Both the position numbers and the translations under genes were made by a program. A stretch of 47,742 nucleotides of DNA from Clostridia bacterium (GTDB lineage: Bacteria > Bacillota > Clostridia > Oscillospirales > Acutalibacteraceae): positions 1 to 47,742 of the forward strand of contig JAFRHS010000009.1 of assembly GCA_017433225.1 (NCBI GenBank), read 5' to 3'. The notes under the pieces were generated by a model. It had not been told where the DNA came from, searched no databases, and saw only the letters and a program-made list of their open reading frames with translations. Below, one piece after another: positions 15,560 through 24,100 of this stretch; the first letter of the stretch is position 1; the number at the start of each line of letters is the position of its first letter.

Positions 15560-17923
15560 ATGGCAGCTGCAGCAGGACAGAGAAGGTCTGCCACCGCCGG
15601 GGCAAATGCACAGAGACGGCGGAAGCAGACGACGAATGCGAAACGTCCGAAGAAAAAACGCCCGGAAGGGAAGCATTCTGTCCTTGGTACCATTGTCAAG
15701 ATCCTGTTACTCGGTCTCCTCTTGACGATGATCTTCATGTTTGTCTACGTCATCGCATACGTGCACGGAAGTGCCGCCATCAACCTCGACGACTACAAGT
15801 CCGAGCAGGCACAGACCAGTATCATCTATGCGAAGAACTCTCAGGGCAAGTATACGCAGATCGCCGCTCTGCACGGGGAACAGAACCGTATCTGGGCAGA
15901 ACTCGACGAGATCCCGGAAGGGCTCCAGCAGGCGTTCATCTGCCTCGAGGATAAACGTTTCTACAAGCACGACGGTGTCGACTGGATCCGTACCATCGGT
16001 GCCATCGTCAAATACCACGGCCGTCAGGGCGGTTCCACGCTGACTCAGCAGCTCATCAAGAACCTGACGGAAGAGAACCAGGTCATCATCGCCCGGAAAC
16101 TCAAGGAGATCCTGTACGCTCTGAACCTCGAGAACAACTACAGCAAAGAGGATATCCTCGAAGCGTACCTCAACACCATCCCGCTGGGTTCCGGCTGCTA
16201 CGGCGTCGAGACCGCTGCCGAAAAATATTTCGGCAAGGACCTGAACGAGCTGACTATTGCGGAAGACGCGTGCCTTGCCTGTATCACCAAGGCCCCGACC
16301 GCATATAACCCGCTGCTCTATCCGGACGCCAACAAGGAAAGACGTGCCCTCTGTCTCGACTACATGCTCGATGAAGACGCCATCACGAAGGAACAGTATC
16401 AGGCTGCCCTCGATGAAGATATCGTCTATACCAACTCCGCCAACTACGTGCCGAAGAAGTCCGCTGCCGAGACCTCGACCGACAGCGAGATCAACAGCTA
16501 CTATGTGGACTACGTCATCGACACGGTCATCTCCGATATGATGGAGAAGTACAACTACTCCAAGTCGGAAGCCACCCGCAAGGTGTACAGCGGCGGTCTC
16601 CGCATCTACTCCTGCGAGAACCCGAACATCCAGGCGGCTGCGGAATATGTCTACGTCAATCGCCGTTCCTTCCCCTCGGAACCGAGCCGGACCGAAACGG
16701 GCGAGAACAATACGAAGAAGAAGGTCCAGTCGGCCATCACCATCATGGACTATCAGGGCCACGTCGTTGCCATGGTCGGCGGCGCCGGTCCGAAGACCAT
16801 CAACCGCGGTCTGAACCGTGCGACGGACTCCATCCGTTCCCCGGGTTCCTCCATCAAGCCGCTGAGCATCTATGCTCCGGCCATGGAAGAAGGCCTCATC
16901 TGGTACTCGACTCCGGTCCTGAACTACGCGCTGAAGATCAACGGCAAGGAATGGCCGCAGAACTTCGCCGGAGACCACGGTAATCCCAACAACCGCGTCA
17001 CGGTCCAGTACGCGGTCGCTCAGTCTCTCAACACCTGTGCGGCGCAGCTGGCCAACAAGATGGGAACGACCACCTGTCTCAATTATCTCATGAAGAACTT
17101 CCACATCACCACGCTGGTGAAAGATGGCAAGTATACGGACAGCAACCTGTCCTCCATGGCCGTCGGCGGTATGACCCACGGTGTCACGAGCCTGGAGATG
17201 TGCGCGGCTTACGCCACCTTCGGCAACGGCGGTAAGTATTACGCGCCGAAGTGCTACACCACCGTCACCGACTACAAGGGCGAGAAGACCCTCCTCGACG
17301 GTTCCCAGAAACCCACCCAGGCCATCAGGCCCGGTACCGCTGGTTCCATGAACAAGATCCTTCAGACCGTCGTGACACAGGGTACCGGTAAAGGATGCGG
17401 CGTCGTCGGCTTCACTTCCTACATGAAGACCGGTACGACATCCGACACCAAGGATAAATGGACCTGCGGCGGCACGCCTTACTACGTTGCTGCTGTCTGG
17501 TACGGTTACGACAAGCAGGAAGAGATGACGAACTTCTCGAGCGGCTATAACCCGGCTGCCCACATCTGGTCTGCGGTCATGAACCGGATCCACAACGGCC
17601 TGTCGAAGAAGAACTTCGAACTCGACGACCAGATCGTCGAACGCAGCTACTGCACACGTTCCGGCCTCCTGGCGGGCTCCGGCTGTCCGAAAGCCGTCGG
17701 CTATTACGACAAGGACCACCTGCCGGATACCTGCTCCGGACGCCACAGCGGCGGGCTTTCCAGCGGCGAAGTGAAGACTACGCGCCGGACTTACTCGACG
17801 ACCGGCAGCGGCTCCACCTCCGCAACCTCGGCCGGTGGCGGCACTTCGGTCCCGTCCGTCTCGGTCCCGTCGGTCACTCAGCCTCCGATCGCGACGACCA
17901 CGGCAGCGGTCGCAACTCAGTGA
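15560..17923 (+). CDS. Class A penicillin-binding protein (PBP1a-like transglycosylase/transpeptidase)
   Basis: 787 residues from ATG 15560 with GAAGGAGG upstream. A very basic cytoplasmic tail (1-40) is followed by one TM helix (about 43-67). The GT51 transglycosylase domain has EDKRFYKHDGVDW with catalytic Glu130 and GGSTLTQQL at 157-165. The transpeptidase domain has SSIK (Ser430, Lys433), SLN at 489-491 and KTGTT at 623-627. The C-terminus is a Ser/Thr/Gly/Pro-rich tail of about 50 residues. It polymerises and cross-links peptidoglycan at the outer membrane face. Followed by its own terminator. Confidence 0.96.
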   Translation: MAAAAGQRRSATAGANAQRRRKQTTNAKRPKKKRPEGKHSVLGTIVKILLLGLLLTMIFMFVYVIAYVHGSAAINLDDYKSEQAQTSIIYAKNSQGKYTQIAALHGEQNRIWAELDEIPEGLQQAFICLEDKRFYKHDGVDWIRTIGAIVKYHGRQGGSTLTQQLIKNLTEENQVIIARKLKEILYALNLENNYSKEDILEAYLNTIPLGSGCYGVETAAEKYFGKDLNELTIAEDACLACITKAPTAYNPLLYPDANKERRALCLDYMLDEDAITKEQYQAALDEDIVYTNSANYVPKKSAAETSTDSEINSYYVDYVIDTVISDMMEKYNYSKSEATRKVYSGGLRIYSCENPNIQAAAEYVYVNRRSFPSEPSRTETGENNTKKKVQSAITIMDYQGHVVAMVGGAGPKTINRGLNRATDSIRSPGSSIKPLSIYAPAMEEGLIWYSTPVLNYALKINGKEWPQNFAGDHGNPNNRVTVQYAVAQSLNTCAAQLANKMGTTTCLNYLMKNFHITTLVKDGKYTDSNLSSMAVGGMTHGVTSLEMCAAYATFGNGGKYYAPKCYTTVTDYKGEKTLLDGSQKPTQAIRPGTAGSMNKILQTVVTQGTGKGCGVVGFTSYMKTGTTSDTKDKWTCGGTPYYVAAVWYGYDKQEEMTNFSSGYNPAAHIWSAVMNRIHNGLSKKNFELDDQIVERSYCTRSGLLAGSGCPKAVGYYDKDHLPDTCSGRHSGGLSSGEVKTTRRTYSTTGSGSTSATSAGGGTSVPSVSVPSVTQPPIATTTAAVATQ

Positions 17924-17941
17924 GCAACAACTGAATGAAAT

Positions 17942-17985
17942 GGGCGGCGCGCTGGCAGCAATGCCGGTTCGCCGTCCCTCTTTTT
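17942..17985 (+). terminator. Rho-independent terminator after the PBP gene
   Basis: GGGCGGCG pairs with CGCCGTCCC with one bulge; an inner GGCA/TGCC hairpin; then TCTTTTT. Some readthrough to ruvX is possible because no clear promoter was seen before it. Confidence 0.6.
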
Positions 17986-18004
17986 CAAGAAAGGAAAACA
18001 CCTT

Positions 18005-18418
18005 ATGATCATGCTTTCCGTCGATTATGGCGATGCACGGACCGGCATAGCCGTCTGCGACGCCATGGAATTCCTCGCGTCTCCGGTCACCGTCATCAAA
18101 GAGACCTATATGCCGAAGGTGGCAAAACAGATCGCCGCGCTGGCCGAAGAGAAACGGGCGGAACTGGTGGTCGTAGGCAACCCGGTCAACATGGACGGGA
18201 CCGAGGGCGACCGCTCCGAAAAGTGCCGCGAACTCGCCGCCCTTCTCGAAACCGAATACGGCCTCAAAACGGACATGATGGATGAGCGGCTCACCACCGT
18301 GGAGGCTCACCGCGCCCTGAATGTCACCAATACCAGAGGAAAAGACCGGAAAGCGGTCATCGATGCCGTCTCGGCGGTCATCATTTTGGAAGACTACATC
18401 AAACAACACAAGGGTTGA
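18005..18418 (+). CDS. ruvX: YqgF/RuvX family nuclease, putative pre-16S rRNA nuclease or Holliday junction resolvase
   Basis: 137 residues, the normal length. RNase H-like fold with the first Asp in LSVDYGDARTGIAV, the acidic MDERLTT motif in the middle, and DAVSAVIILEDYI at the end. In E. coli YqgF matures the 16S rRNA 5' end. The gene sits 9 bases ahead of pcrA. ATG 18005 is taken; an in-frame ATG two codons later is the only close alternative. Confidence 0.92.
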   Translation: MIMLSVDYGDARTGIAVCDAMEFLASPVTVIKETYMPKVAKQIAALAEEKRAELVVVGNPVNMDGTEGDRSEKCRELAALLETEYGLKTDMMDERLTTVEAHRALNVTNTRGKDRKAVIDAVSAVIILEDYIKQHKG

Positions 18419-18427
18419 GGATACAGA

Positions 18428-20929
18428 ATGCTTGAACAACAGTTTTTAGAACTCCGGCGCAAGGTCATCGAACAGGAATTCTCCCGGATGAACGACCGGC
18501 AGCTGGAGGCGGTCACGACGACCGAAGGTCCGCTCCTGGTCCTGGCCGGCGCCGGCTCGGGGAAGACCACGGTCCTCGTCAACCGCATCGCCAACATCAT
18601 CAAATACGGCAAGGCATATCAGTCTGACGACCTCTGCCGCCCGGTGACAGAAGCGGACGTGCAGTTCGTGCAGGACTACCTCGACGGAAAACTCGAGGAA
18701 TTTCCCTTCGACGTGCAGGACCTGCTCTCTGTGTACCCTGCAAAGCCCTGGCAGATCCTCGCCATCACGTTCACCAACAAGGCGGCGAACGAGCTCAAAG
18801 ACCGTCTGGGCAACTTCCTGGGCGATGAGGCACTGGACATCTGGGCCGGCACCTTCCACTCCGTCTGTTCCCGCATCCTGCGCCGCTATGGCGACCGCCT
18901 CGGCTATTCGACGCACTTCACGATCTACGACACCGATGACTCGAAGCGGACCATGAAAGAGTGTCAGCGGCTTTTGAACATCGACGACAAGATCATGCCC
19001 CACAAGGAGATCCTGTCCGCGATCAGCCACGCCAAGGAACGGCTGCTGACCCCTGCAGAGTATGAGAAGGAGACGAAGGGAGACATCCGCACGTCCCGGT
19101 ATGCGGAGTGCTACGCGCTCTATCAGAAGCTCCTCATGCAGGCGGACGCCATGGACTTCGACGACATGATCTTCAACGCGGTCAAACTCCTCGAACAGGA
19201 GCCGGAAGTCCGGGAACACTACCAGAACCAGTTCCGCTATGTCCTCGTCGACGAGTACCAGGACACCGACCCGGCGCAGTATGTGCTGACGAGCCTCCTC
19301 GCCGGGAAGTACATGAACATCTGCGTCGTCGGCGATGACGACCAGAGCATCTACGGGTTCCGCGGTGCCACCATCGAAAACATCCTGAACTTTGAAAGCA
19401 ATTATAAAAACGCGAAGACCATCCGTCTCGAACAGAACTACCGTTCCACCGGCAACATCCTGAACGCGGCGAATGAAGTCATCGCTCACAATACGCAGCG
19501 CAAGGGCAAGAACCTCTGGACCAACGCCGGCGACGGCGAAAAGATCACTCTGTTCACGGCCGCCAATGCCATGATGGAGGGGCAGTACATCGCCGACGTC
19601 ATCGAGACCGGCGTCTCGAACGGCCGGAAGTTCTCGGACCATGCCATCCTGTACCGCTCCAACGCGCAGTCGAGCTCCATTGAAAGCGCGTTCATCAAAG
19701 CCGGCATCCCGTACAAGATCATCGGCGGCCGCCGGTTCTACGAACGCAAGGAGATCCGCGACGCCATCGCGTACCTGACCGTCATCGACAACCCGGCCGA
19801 CAACGTCAAGCTGCGCCGGATCATCAATGAACCGAAACGGGGCATCGGCGACACCACCGTCAATGCGGCGGCGGACATCGCGGCCGGCCTCGGCACCAGC
19901 ATTTACGAGGTCATCTGTCACCCGGACGAGTACGCGAAACTCTCCCGGAGCGCGACGAAGCTGCAGAAGTTCACCCACATGATCGACGGCTTCCGGGCCA
20001 ATCTCGAAGACGCCGACATGAGCGCGTTCTTCGATGAACTGATGGAACAGACCGGTTACCTCGATTCGCTCAAGGCAGACCGGGAACGGTTCGAAGAGCG
20101 CAGAGAGAACCTCGAAGAACTGAAGAACAACATCGTCCGATACATGCAGGAGACGGAAGGGGGAGACCTGTCCGGGTTCCTCGAGGAAGTCTCGCTTCTG
20201 ACGGACATCGACCAGTACAATGAGCAGCAGGACTCGGTCGTTCTCATGACCATGCACGCGGCGAAGGGCCTCGAGTTCCCGGTCGTCTTCATTGCCGGCA
20301 TGGAGGAGGGCGTGTTCCCGAGCCGCCAGTCCATGTTCGACTCCTCGCAGATGCAGGAAGAGCGGCGCCTTGCGTACGTCGGCATCACGAGGGCCAGAGA
20401 GAAACTGTACCTCACGAACGCCGCGGAGCGCATGCTCTACGGACAGACCAACCGCAATCAGCCGTCTCCGTTCCTCGATGAACTGCCGCCGGATGTCAGC
20501 GAAGACGGCGGTGCCGACTCTCCGTATTCCGCGGAGAACAACCGGAGCTTCGGCTTCGGCGGTGGACGCGGCTACGGCTCCGACTACGGTACCGGTTATT
20601 CGAGTTTCGGGCGCAGCGCATCAGACCACAGCGGCTGGAGCAGCGGCAGCACTTCCGGCTTCTCCAGAGGCCGTTCGGCAGACCGGGACGCCACACATAC
20701 CAGTACGGCTCAGAAGAACGCGCAGAAGGCGAGAGCGGCCAAAGCGGCTGCCGCCACCGCATCGGGCGATTCGTACTCCATCGGCGACACGGTCAGACAC
20801 AAAGCCTTCGGCACCGGCGTCGTCCTCAGCGCGAAACCCATGGGCAACGACACCCTTCTGGAAATCGCGTTTGAAAAAGCCGGCACCAAAAAGGTGATGG
20901 CGAACTTTGCCAAACTTACGAAAGCATAA
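18428..20929 (+). CDS. pcrA: UvrD/PcrA-family superfamily 1 DNA helicase with an insert after motif I
   Basis: 833 residues. Motifs in order: GAGSGKTT (41-48), AITFTNKAANELKDR, DEYQDTDPAQ, DDQSIYGFRGA, QNYRST, MTMHAAKGLEFPVVF, YVGITRARE. It unwinds DNA 3'-5' in repair and in clearing RecA or RNA polymerase. About 45 residues (roughly 60-110, acidic and not found in standard PcrA) separate motif I from motif Ia. The C-terminus has a Gly/Ser-rich linker, then the tudor-like PcrA tail (YSIGDTVRHKAFGTG) that binds RNA polymerase in Bacillus. Confidence 0.95.
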   Translation: MLEQQFLELRRKVIEQEFSRMNDRQLEAVTTTEGPLLVLAGAGSGKTTVLVNRIANIIKYGKAYQSDDLCRPVTEADVQFVQDYLDGKLEEFPFDVQDLLSVYPAKPWQILAITFTNKAANELKDRLGNFLGDEALDIWAGTFHSVCSRILRRYGDRLGYSTHFTIYDTDDSKRTMKECQRLLNIDDKIMPHKEILSAISHAKERLLTPAEYEKETKGDIRTSRYAECYALYQKLLMQADAMDFDDMIFNAVKLLEQEPEVREHYQNQFRYVLVDEYQDTDPAQYVLTSLLAGKYMNICVVGDDDQSIYGFRGATIENILNFESNYKNAKTIRLEQNYRSTGNILNAANEVIAHNTQRKGKNLWTNAGDGEKITLFTAANAMMEGQYIADVIETGVSNGRKFSDHAILYRSNAQSSSIESAFIKAGIPYKIIGGRRFYERKEIRDAIAYLTVIDNPADNVKLRRIINEPKRGIGDTTVNAAADIAAGLGTSIYEVICHPDEYAKLSRSATKLQKFTHMIDGFRANLEDADMSAFFDELMEQTGYLDSLKADRERFEERRENLEELKNNIVRYMQETEGGDLSGFLEEVSLLTDIDQYNEQQDSVVLMTMHAAKGLEFPVVFIAGMEEGVFPSRQSMFDSSQMQEERRLAYVGITRAREKLYLTNAAERMLYGQTNRNQPSPFLDELPPDVSEDGGADSPYSAENNRSFGFGGGRGYGSDYGTGYSSFGRSASDHSGWSSGSTSGFSRGRSADRDATHTSTAQKNAQKARAAKAAAATASGDSYSIGDTVRHKAFGTGVVLSAKPMGNDTLLEIAFEKAGTKKVMANFAKLTKA

Positions 20930-20937
20930 ATTGTCAC

Positions 20938-20965
20938 TTGAGTTTTCTGAACAACATGCTATACT
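20938..20965 (+). promoter_or_regulatory. Promoter of the lipid kinase gene
   Basis: TTGAGT (20938-20943), 16-base spacer, TATACT (20960-20965). The leader then forms a GTCAGGCT/AGCCTGAC hairpin (20981-20988 with 21005-21012) just before the ribosome binding site. Confidence 0.5.
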
Positions 20966-21029
20966 GAATACAGAATGAATGTCAGGCTTTCCCGAACAAG
21001 GGATAGCCTGACGGTCTTTGGAGGGTTTT

Positions 21030-22112
21030 ATGAAACACTATTTCGTCCAGAATCCGAACTCCGGTAAAAATCAGAAGATCGATGTCATCAAAGAATGCGT
21101 CATTCCCGCCGCGGAAAAGGCCGGCATCGATTATGAAATCTATGACACCACCTGCAAAGGCGATGCCACACGGTTCTGCCATGAAAAGGCAGAAGAGGCA
21201 AAGCAGGCAGGGGAGAACGTCCGCTTCTACGCGGTCGGCGGCGACGGCACGCTCTATGAAGTCGTCAACGGTGTCGTCGGATATGACAATGCGGAGATCA
21301 CCGTCGTCCCGAAGGGCTCGGGCAACGACTACATCCGACTCTACGGCACGGAAAAACAGTTCCTCAACGTGGAAAACCTCATCGACGGCATCCCGCTGAC
21401 GGTCGACGGCCTGAAGGTCACCGACCAGGACGGCGTGACGGAGTATGCCATCAATCAGGCCTCCATCGGCTTTGACGCAGAAGCCTGTGCCAAACAGGAA
21501 GCCATGAAACGGATGCCCGGCGCCATCGGTCACCGTACGTACTTCCTCGGCGGTCTCTACTGCATGTTCACGAAGGTCTACAACAAGTTCCGTGTCTTTG
21601 TGGACGGGGAAGAGACCTGGGGCCCCTTCATCCAGGCCACCGCATGGGTCGGCCAGTACTACGGTTCCGGCATCAAGTGCGGTACGTTCGCGGACCCGAC
21701 CGACGGCAAGATGGACTTCTCGATCATCCACCGCGTCACCTGGTGGCCGAGCATGTTCTTCTATATGCTGTTCCACTGGCAGTCCAAGTTCGACTACTAC
21801 AAGTATCCCTTCGTCGATTACATGCGCGGCGAAAGCATGACGATCGAGTGCGACAAGCCCCAGCAGATCAACGTCGACGGCGAGTGCAGAGCAGTCCAAA
21901 AGGTCACGTTCGAGATCGTGCCCTCCGCCTTCACCTTCATCCTGCCGAAGGACACGCCCTTCTTCAAGGATATCGAGTCCGGCAAGACGGTGTACGACAT
22001 CGACCAGGGCAAGAAGAACTACGAGCCGAAGAAGAGCAAACTGCTGGCGAAGTACTCCTTCCACAAGATCGTCAACCAGAAACTTCACGGCTACGGCACC
22101 AAACGCAAGTAA
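21030..22112 (+). CDS. Diacylglycerol kinase-family lipid kinase
   Basis: 360 residues from ATG 21030 (GGAGGG upstream). The N-terminal DAGK catalytic domain has GGDGTLYEVVNG (70-81) and VPKGSGNDYIR, the nucleotide-binding signature shared by DgkB, YegS and sphingosine kinases. The C-terminal beta domain includes INVDGECRAVQKVTFEIVP, a typical ending. It phosphorylates diacylglycerol or a related lipid at the membrane face. It is a single-gene unit. Which lipid is used cannot be told; DgkB-like recycling of lipid from teichoic acid synthesis is the usual guess. Confidence 0.88.
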   Translation: MKHYFVQNPNSGKNQKIDVIKECVIPAAEKAGIDYEIYDTTCKGDATRFCHEKAEEAKQAGENVRFYAVGGDGTLYEVVNGVVGYDNAEITVVPKGSGNDYIRLYGTEKQFLNVENLIDGIPLTVDGLKVTDQDGVTEYAINQASIGFDAEACAKQEAMKRMPGAIGHRTYFLGGLYCMFTKVYNKFRVFVDGEETWGPFIQATAWVGQYYGSGIKCGTFADPTDGKMDFSIIHRVTWWPSMFFYMLFHWQSKFDYYKYPFVDYMRGESMTIECDKPQQINVDGECRAVQKVTFEIVPSAFTFILPKDTPFFKDIESGKTVYDIDQGKKNYEPKKSKLLAKYSFHKIVNQKLHGYGTKRK

Positions 22113-22128
22113 ATCGCCCAAACGAGAC

Positions 22129-22164
22129 AGAGCTGAGGACCTTCGTTCTCAGCTCTTCTTTTCT
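22129..22164 (+). terminator. Rho-independent terminator after the lipid kinase
   Basis: AGAGCTGAG/CTCAGCTCT (22129-22137 with 22148-22156), then TCTTTTCT. The next promoter has an extended -10, TGTTATAAT, at 22166-22174. Confidence 0.75.
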
Positions 22165-22267
22165 GTGTTATAATAGGGAAAATGTTTTAAGTAGTTTTAA
22201 GTCGGGCGATTTATATAGAAGTTGCCCGTTAAACAGTTTTTATCTATTGGAGGTGCGGAGGCTCAGT

Positions 22268-22471
22268 ATGAATCCGAAATTATTGCGATTCGGGCTGTTC
22301 ACCGGCATGGCTGCCATCGGTTCCACCGTGGTGCCGGCTTTGACAAAGAAAGCCACCAAAAAGGCGGCAAAACAGCAGATCAGGAAATCCACTGCAACCA
22401 TCGATTTTGACAATATGGGCCCCGAGATCGTCCGCAAGGACGGTTCCGAGGAGAAGCGAGAGGATCAGTAA
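22268..22471 (+). CDS. Small hydrophobic/basic protein coupled to the GTPase
   Basis: 67 residues from ATG 22268; GGAGG sites lie upstream. It has a hydrophobic start (LLRFGLFTGMAAIGSTVVPAL), a Lys-rich middle and a charged end. No family was recognised. The stop TAA is followed without a gap by the ATG of the GTPase gene, so translation must be coupled. It could be a membrane tether or regulator of that GTPase. It has its own extended -10 promoter (22166-22174) and a leader with a CGGGC/GCCCG hairpin. Confidence 0.6.
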   Translation: MNPKLLRFGLFTGMAAIGSTVVPALTKKATKKAAKQQIRKSTATIDFDNMGPEIVRKDGSEEKREDQ

Positions 22472-23890
22472 ATGGAGTTTAATACCGAAAAATTTGCGGA
22501 AGAGGCGCTCCGTTCCATTCAGGGGAACATCGCGAACCTCAATACGCTGAACATCATCGTCGTCGGCAAGACCGGCGCGGGGAAGAGCACGCTCATCAAC
22601 AGTGTGTTCCGGGAAGACCTTGCGACGGAGGGCATGGGCAAGCCTGTGACCGACCACATGAGCAAGATCTCGAAGGAAGGCTTCCCGCTCAACATCTACG
22701 ACACCCGCGGGTTCGAACTCGGGCGCGATGCACAGATCCAGGTCCGCAACGAGATCATTGAGACCATCAAAGAGGGCGTCAAGTCGAAGGACGTCAACAA
22801 GGCGATCCACTGCATCTGGTACTGTGTCAACACGGCGACCAACCGCATTGAGCCGGAAGAGATCGACTGGCTCCGCGAATTCGCCAAAGAGAACGCGATG
22901 ACGAACGTCCCGGTCATCGTGGTCCTGACCCAGTCCTTCTCGAAGAAGAACGCGCAGGCGCTCCGCCAGCTCGTCCTTGACGAGAAGCTCGATGTGCTCC
23001 AGGTCGTCCCGGTCCTCGCGAAGGACTACGAGATCGATGAGGACTACATCGCCAAGGCATACGGCCTCGACGTGCTCATCCAGGTCATGGCGGAAGCCCT
23101 GCCGGACGAGCTCCTGAGTACCCTTTTAAACGTGCAACGCGCGTCCCTTGATCTGAAGCGTTACTATGCCAGAACCGCGGTCGCGGCGGCCACCAGTGCA
23201 GCGTTCGGAGAAGGGTTCATGCCGATCCCCTTTGCGGACAGCGCGCTGCTCATCCCGACGCAGATCGCCATGATCGGCTCCATTACCGCGATCTTCGGCC
23301 TGGAAGTGAACAAGAGCATCATGGTGACGTTCGCGTCCGCCATGCTCGGCACGTCCGGTGCTACGCTCGCCGGCAAGGCCATCTCGTCAACGCTCCTGAA
23401 ACTCATCCCGGGCGCCGGTACGGTACTCGGCGGGACCATCTCCGGTTCCACGGCGGCACTCATCACGACGACCCTGGGCGAGGCCTACATCCTCCTCATG
23501 GAGATGCTCTGGCTCGGCGAGTTCAATGCGACGGACTTCGACAGCCCGAACGGTCGGGCACAGTTCCGCCAGCTCTTCCGGGAGCGCCTTGAAAAACGCA
23601 CATCCAAAGTCGCCGACCTGCCGGAAGGCCACTCCATCAACGACGTTATGGACCTGCCGGAGAACGTGAAGATCCCGGCCAGCATCCAGGGCATGATCGA
23701 CAAAGGCATGGCCGCCGCGGAGAACATCTCTATCGGCGACCTCATCAAAGGAGCCGCCTCGAAGGTGCCCGGCGCCATCGAGTCCCTCATGGGCGGCGAG
23801 ATGTCCGAGTCCTTCAGGAAGTCCAAACTCGGCAAGGCCATCGAGGTCTACAAGATCCTCAGCTCTGAGGACAGCAGCAAAAGTGAATAA
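22472..23890 (+). CDS. Dynamin/Era-like GTPase with C-terminal hydrophobic DUF697-type region
   Basis: 472 residues. P-loop GKTGAGKST (32-40) and G3 DTRG (77-80) are clear. Where NKxD is expected there is VVLTQSFSKKN, so G4 reads TQS. Residues about 225-350 are a hydrophobic helical region with Gly-rich turns, as in DUF697 proteins that bind membranes. The C-terminal 120 residues are charged and helical. The function of this family is poorly known; roles in membrane stress or remodelling are inferred only. Operon partner is the 67-residue protein upstream; a terminator follows. Confidence 0.8.
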   Translation: MEFNTEKFAEEALRSIQGNIANLNTLNIIVVGKTGAGKSTLINSVFREDLATEGMGKPVTDHMSKISKEGFPLNIYDTRGFELGRDAQIQVRNEIIETIKEGVKSKDVNKAIHCIWYCVNTATNRIEPEEIDWLREFAKENAMTNVPVIVVLTQSFSKKNAQALRQLVLDEKLDVLQVVPVLAKDYEIDEDYIAKAYGLDVLIQVMAEALPDELLSTLLNVQRASLDLKRYYARTAVAAATSAAFGEGFMPIPFADSALLIPTQIAMIGSITAIFGLEVNKSIMVTFASAMLGTSGATLAGKAISSTLLKLIPGAGTVLGGTISGSTAALITTTLGEAYILLMEMLWLGEFNATDFDSPNGRAQFRQLFRERLEKRTSKVADLPEGHSINDVMDLPENVKIPASIQGMIDKGMAAAENISIGDLIKGAASKVPGAIESLMGGEMSESFRKSKLGKAIEVYKILSSEDSSKSE

Positions 23891-23904
23891 CGACATATGA
23901 CGCG

Positions 23905-23947
23905 AAAGAGCTCCGAACAGTTTTACCTGCCCGGAGCTCTTTCTCTA
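23905..23947 (+). terminator. Rho-independent terminator after the GTPase gene
   Basis: 11-bp perfect stem AAAGAGCTCCG/CGGAGCTCTTT (23905-23915 with 23932-23942), then CTCT. Symmetric A and T flanks make it bidirectional. Confidence 0.8.
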
Positions 23948-23955
23948 GGGGAACG

Positions 23956-24057
23956 TCAATTCTTATTTTTCTTCGCGATCATCTTCATCGCGAATTTCTC
24001 GAGGATCTTGTCAAGGGGACTATCGATGACTGATGGTAGACAGATTTGTAAAAAATC
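23956..24057 (-). pseudogene. Possible 3' remnant of a lost gene
   Basis: The minus strand reads a protein-like tail that includes LPSVIDSPLDKILEKFAMK and ends KKNKN-stop at 23956. No start codon, ribosome binding site or upstream body exists; the frame closes inside the MATE gene region. It looks like the end of a gene whose front was replaced by the MATE gene. Chance cannot be excluded in so short a stretch. No family assigned. Confidence 0.2.
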
Positions 24058-24065
24058 GTTATACT
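24037..24065 (+). promoter_or_regulatory. Promoter of the MATE transporter gene
   Basis: TAGACA (24037-24042), 17-base spacer, TATACT (24060-24065). Transcription would begin at about 24072, inside the hairpin described next. Confidence 0.6.
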
Positions 24066-24092
24066 CTCCTCTGTAAGTTTTACAGAGGAGAG
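24064..24092 (+). promoter_or_regulatory. Hairpin hiding the MATE ribosome binding site
   Basis: A perfect 13-bp stem (24064-24076 with 24080-24092) with a three-base loop. Its 3' arm contains the Shine-Dalgarno GAGGAGA for the TTG start at 24101. TTTTCTTTTT follows, so it also has terminator form. If transcription starts near 24072 only part of the 5' arm would be in the mRNA. Confidence 0.5.
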
Positions 24093-24100
24093 TTTTCTTT

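Noticed and set aside
15707..18439. A minus-strand frame of about 910 codons opposite the PBP and ruvX genes
   Set aside because: It mirrors the strong codon bias of the plus-strand genes, has no ribosome binding site or family motif, and covers three real genes and a terminator.
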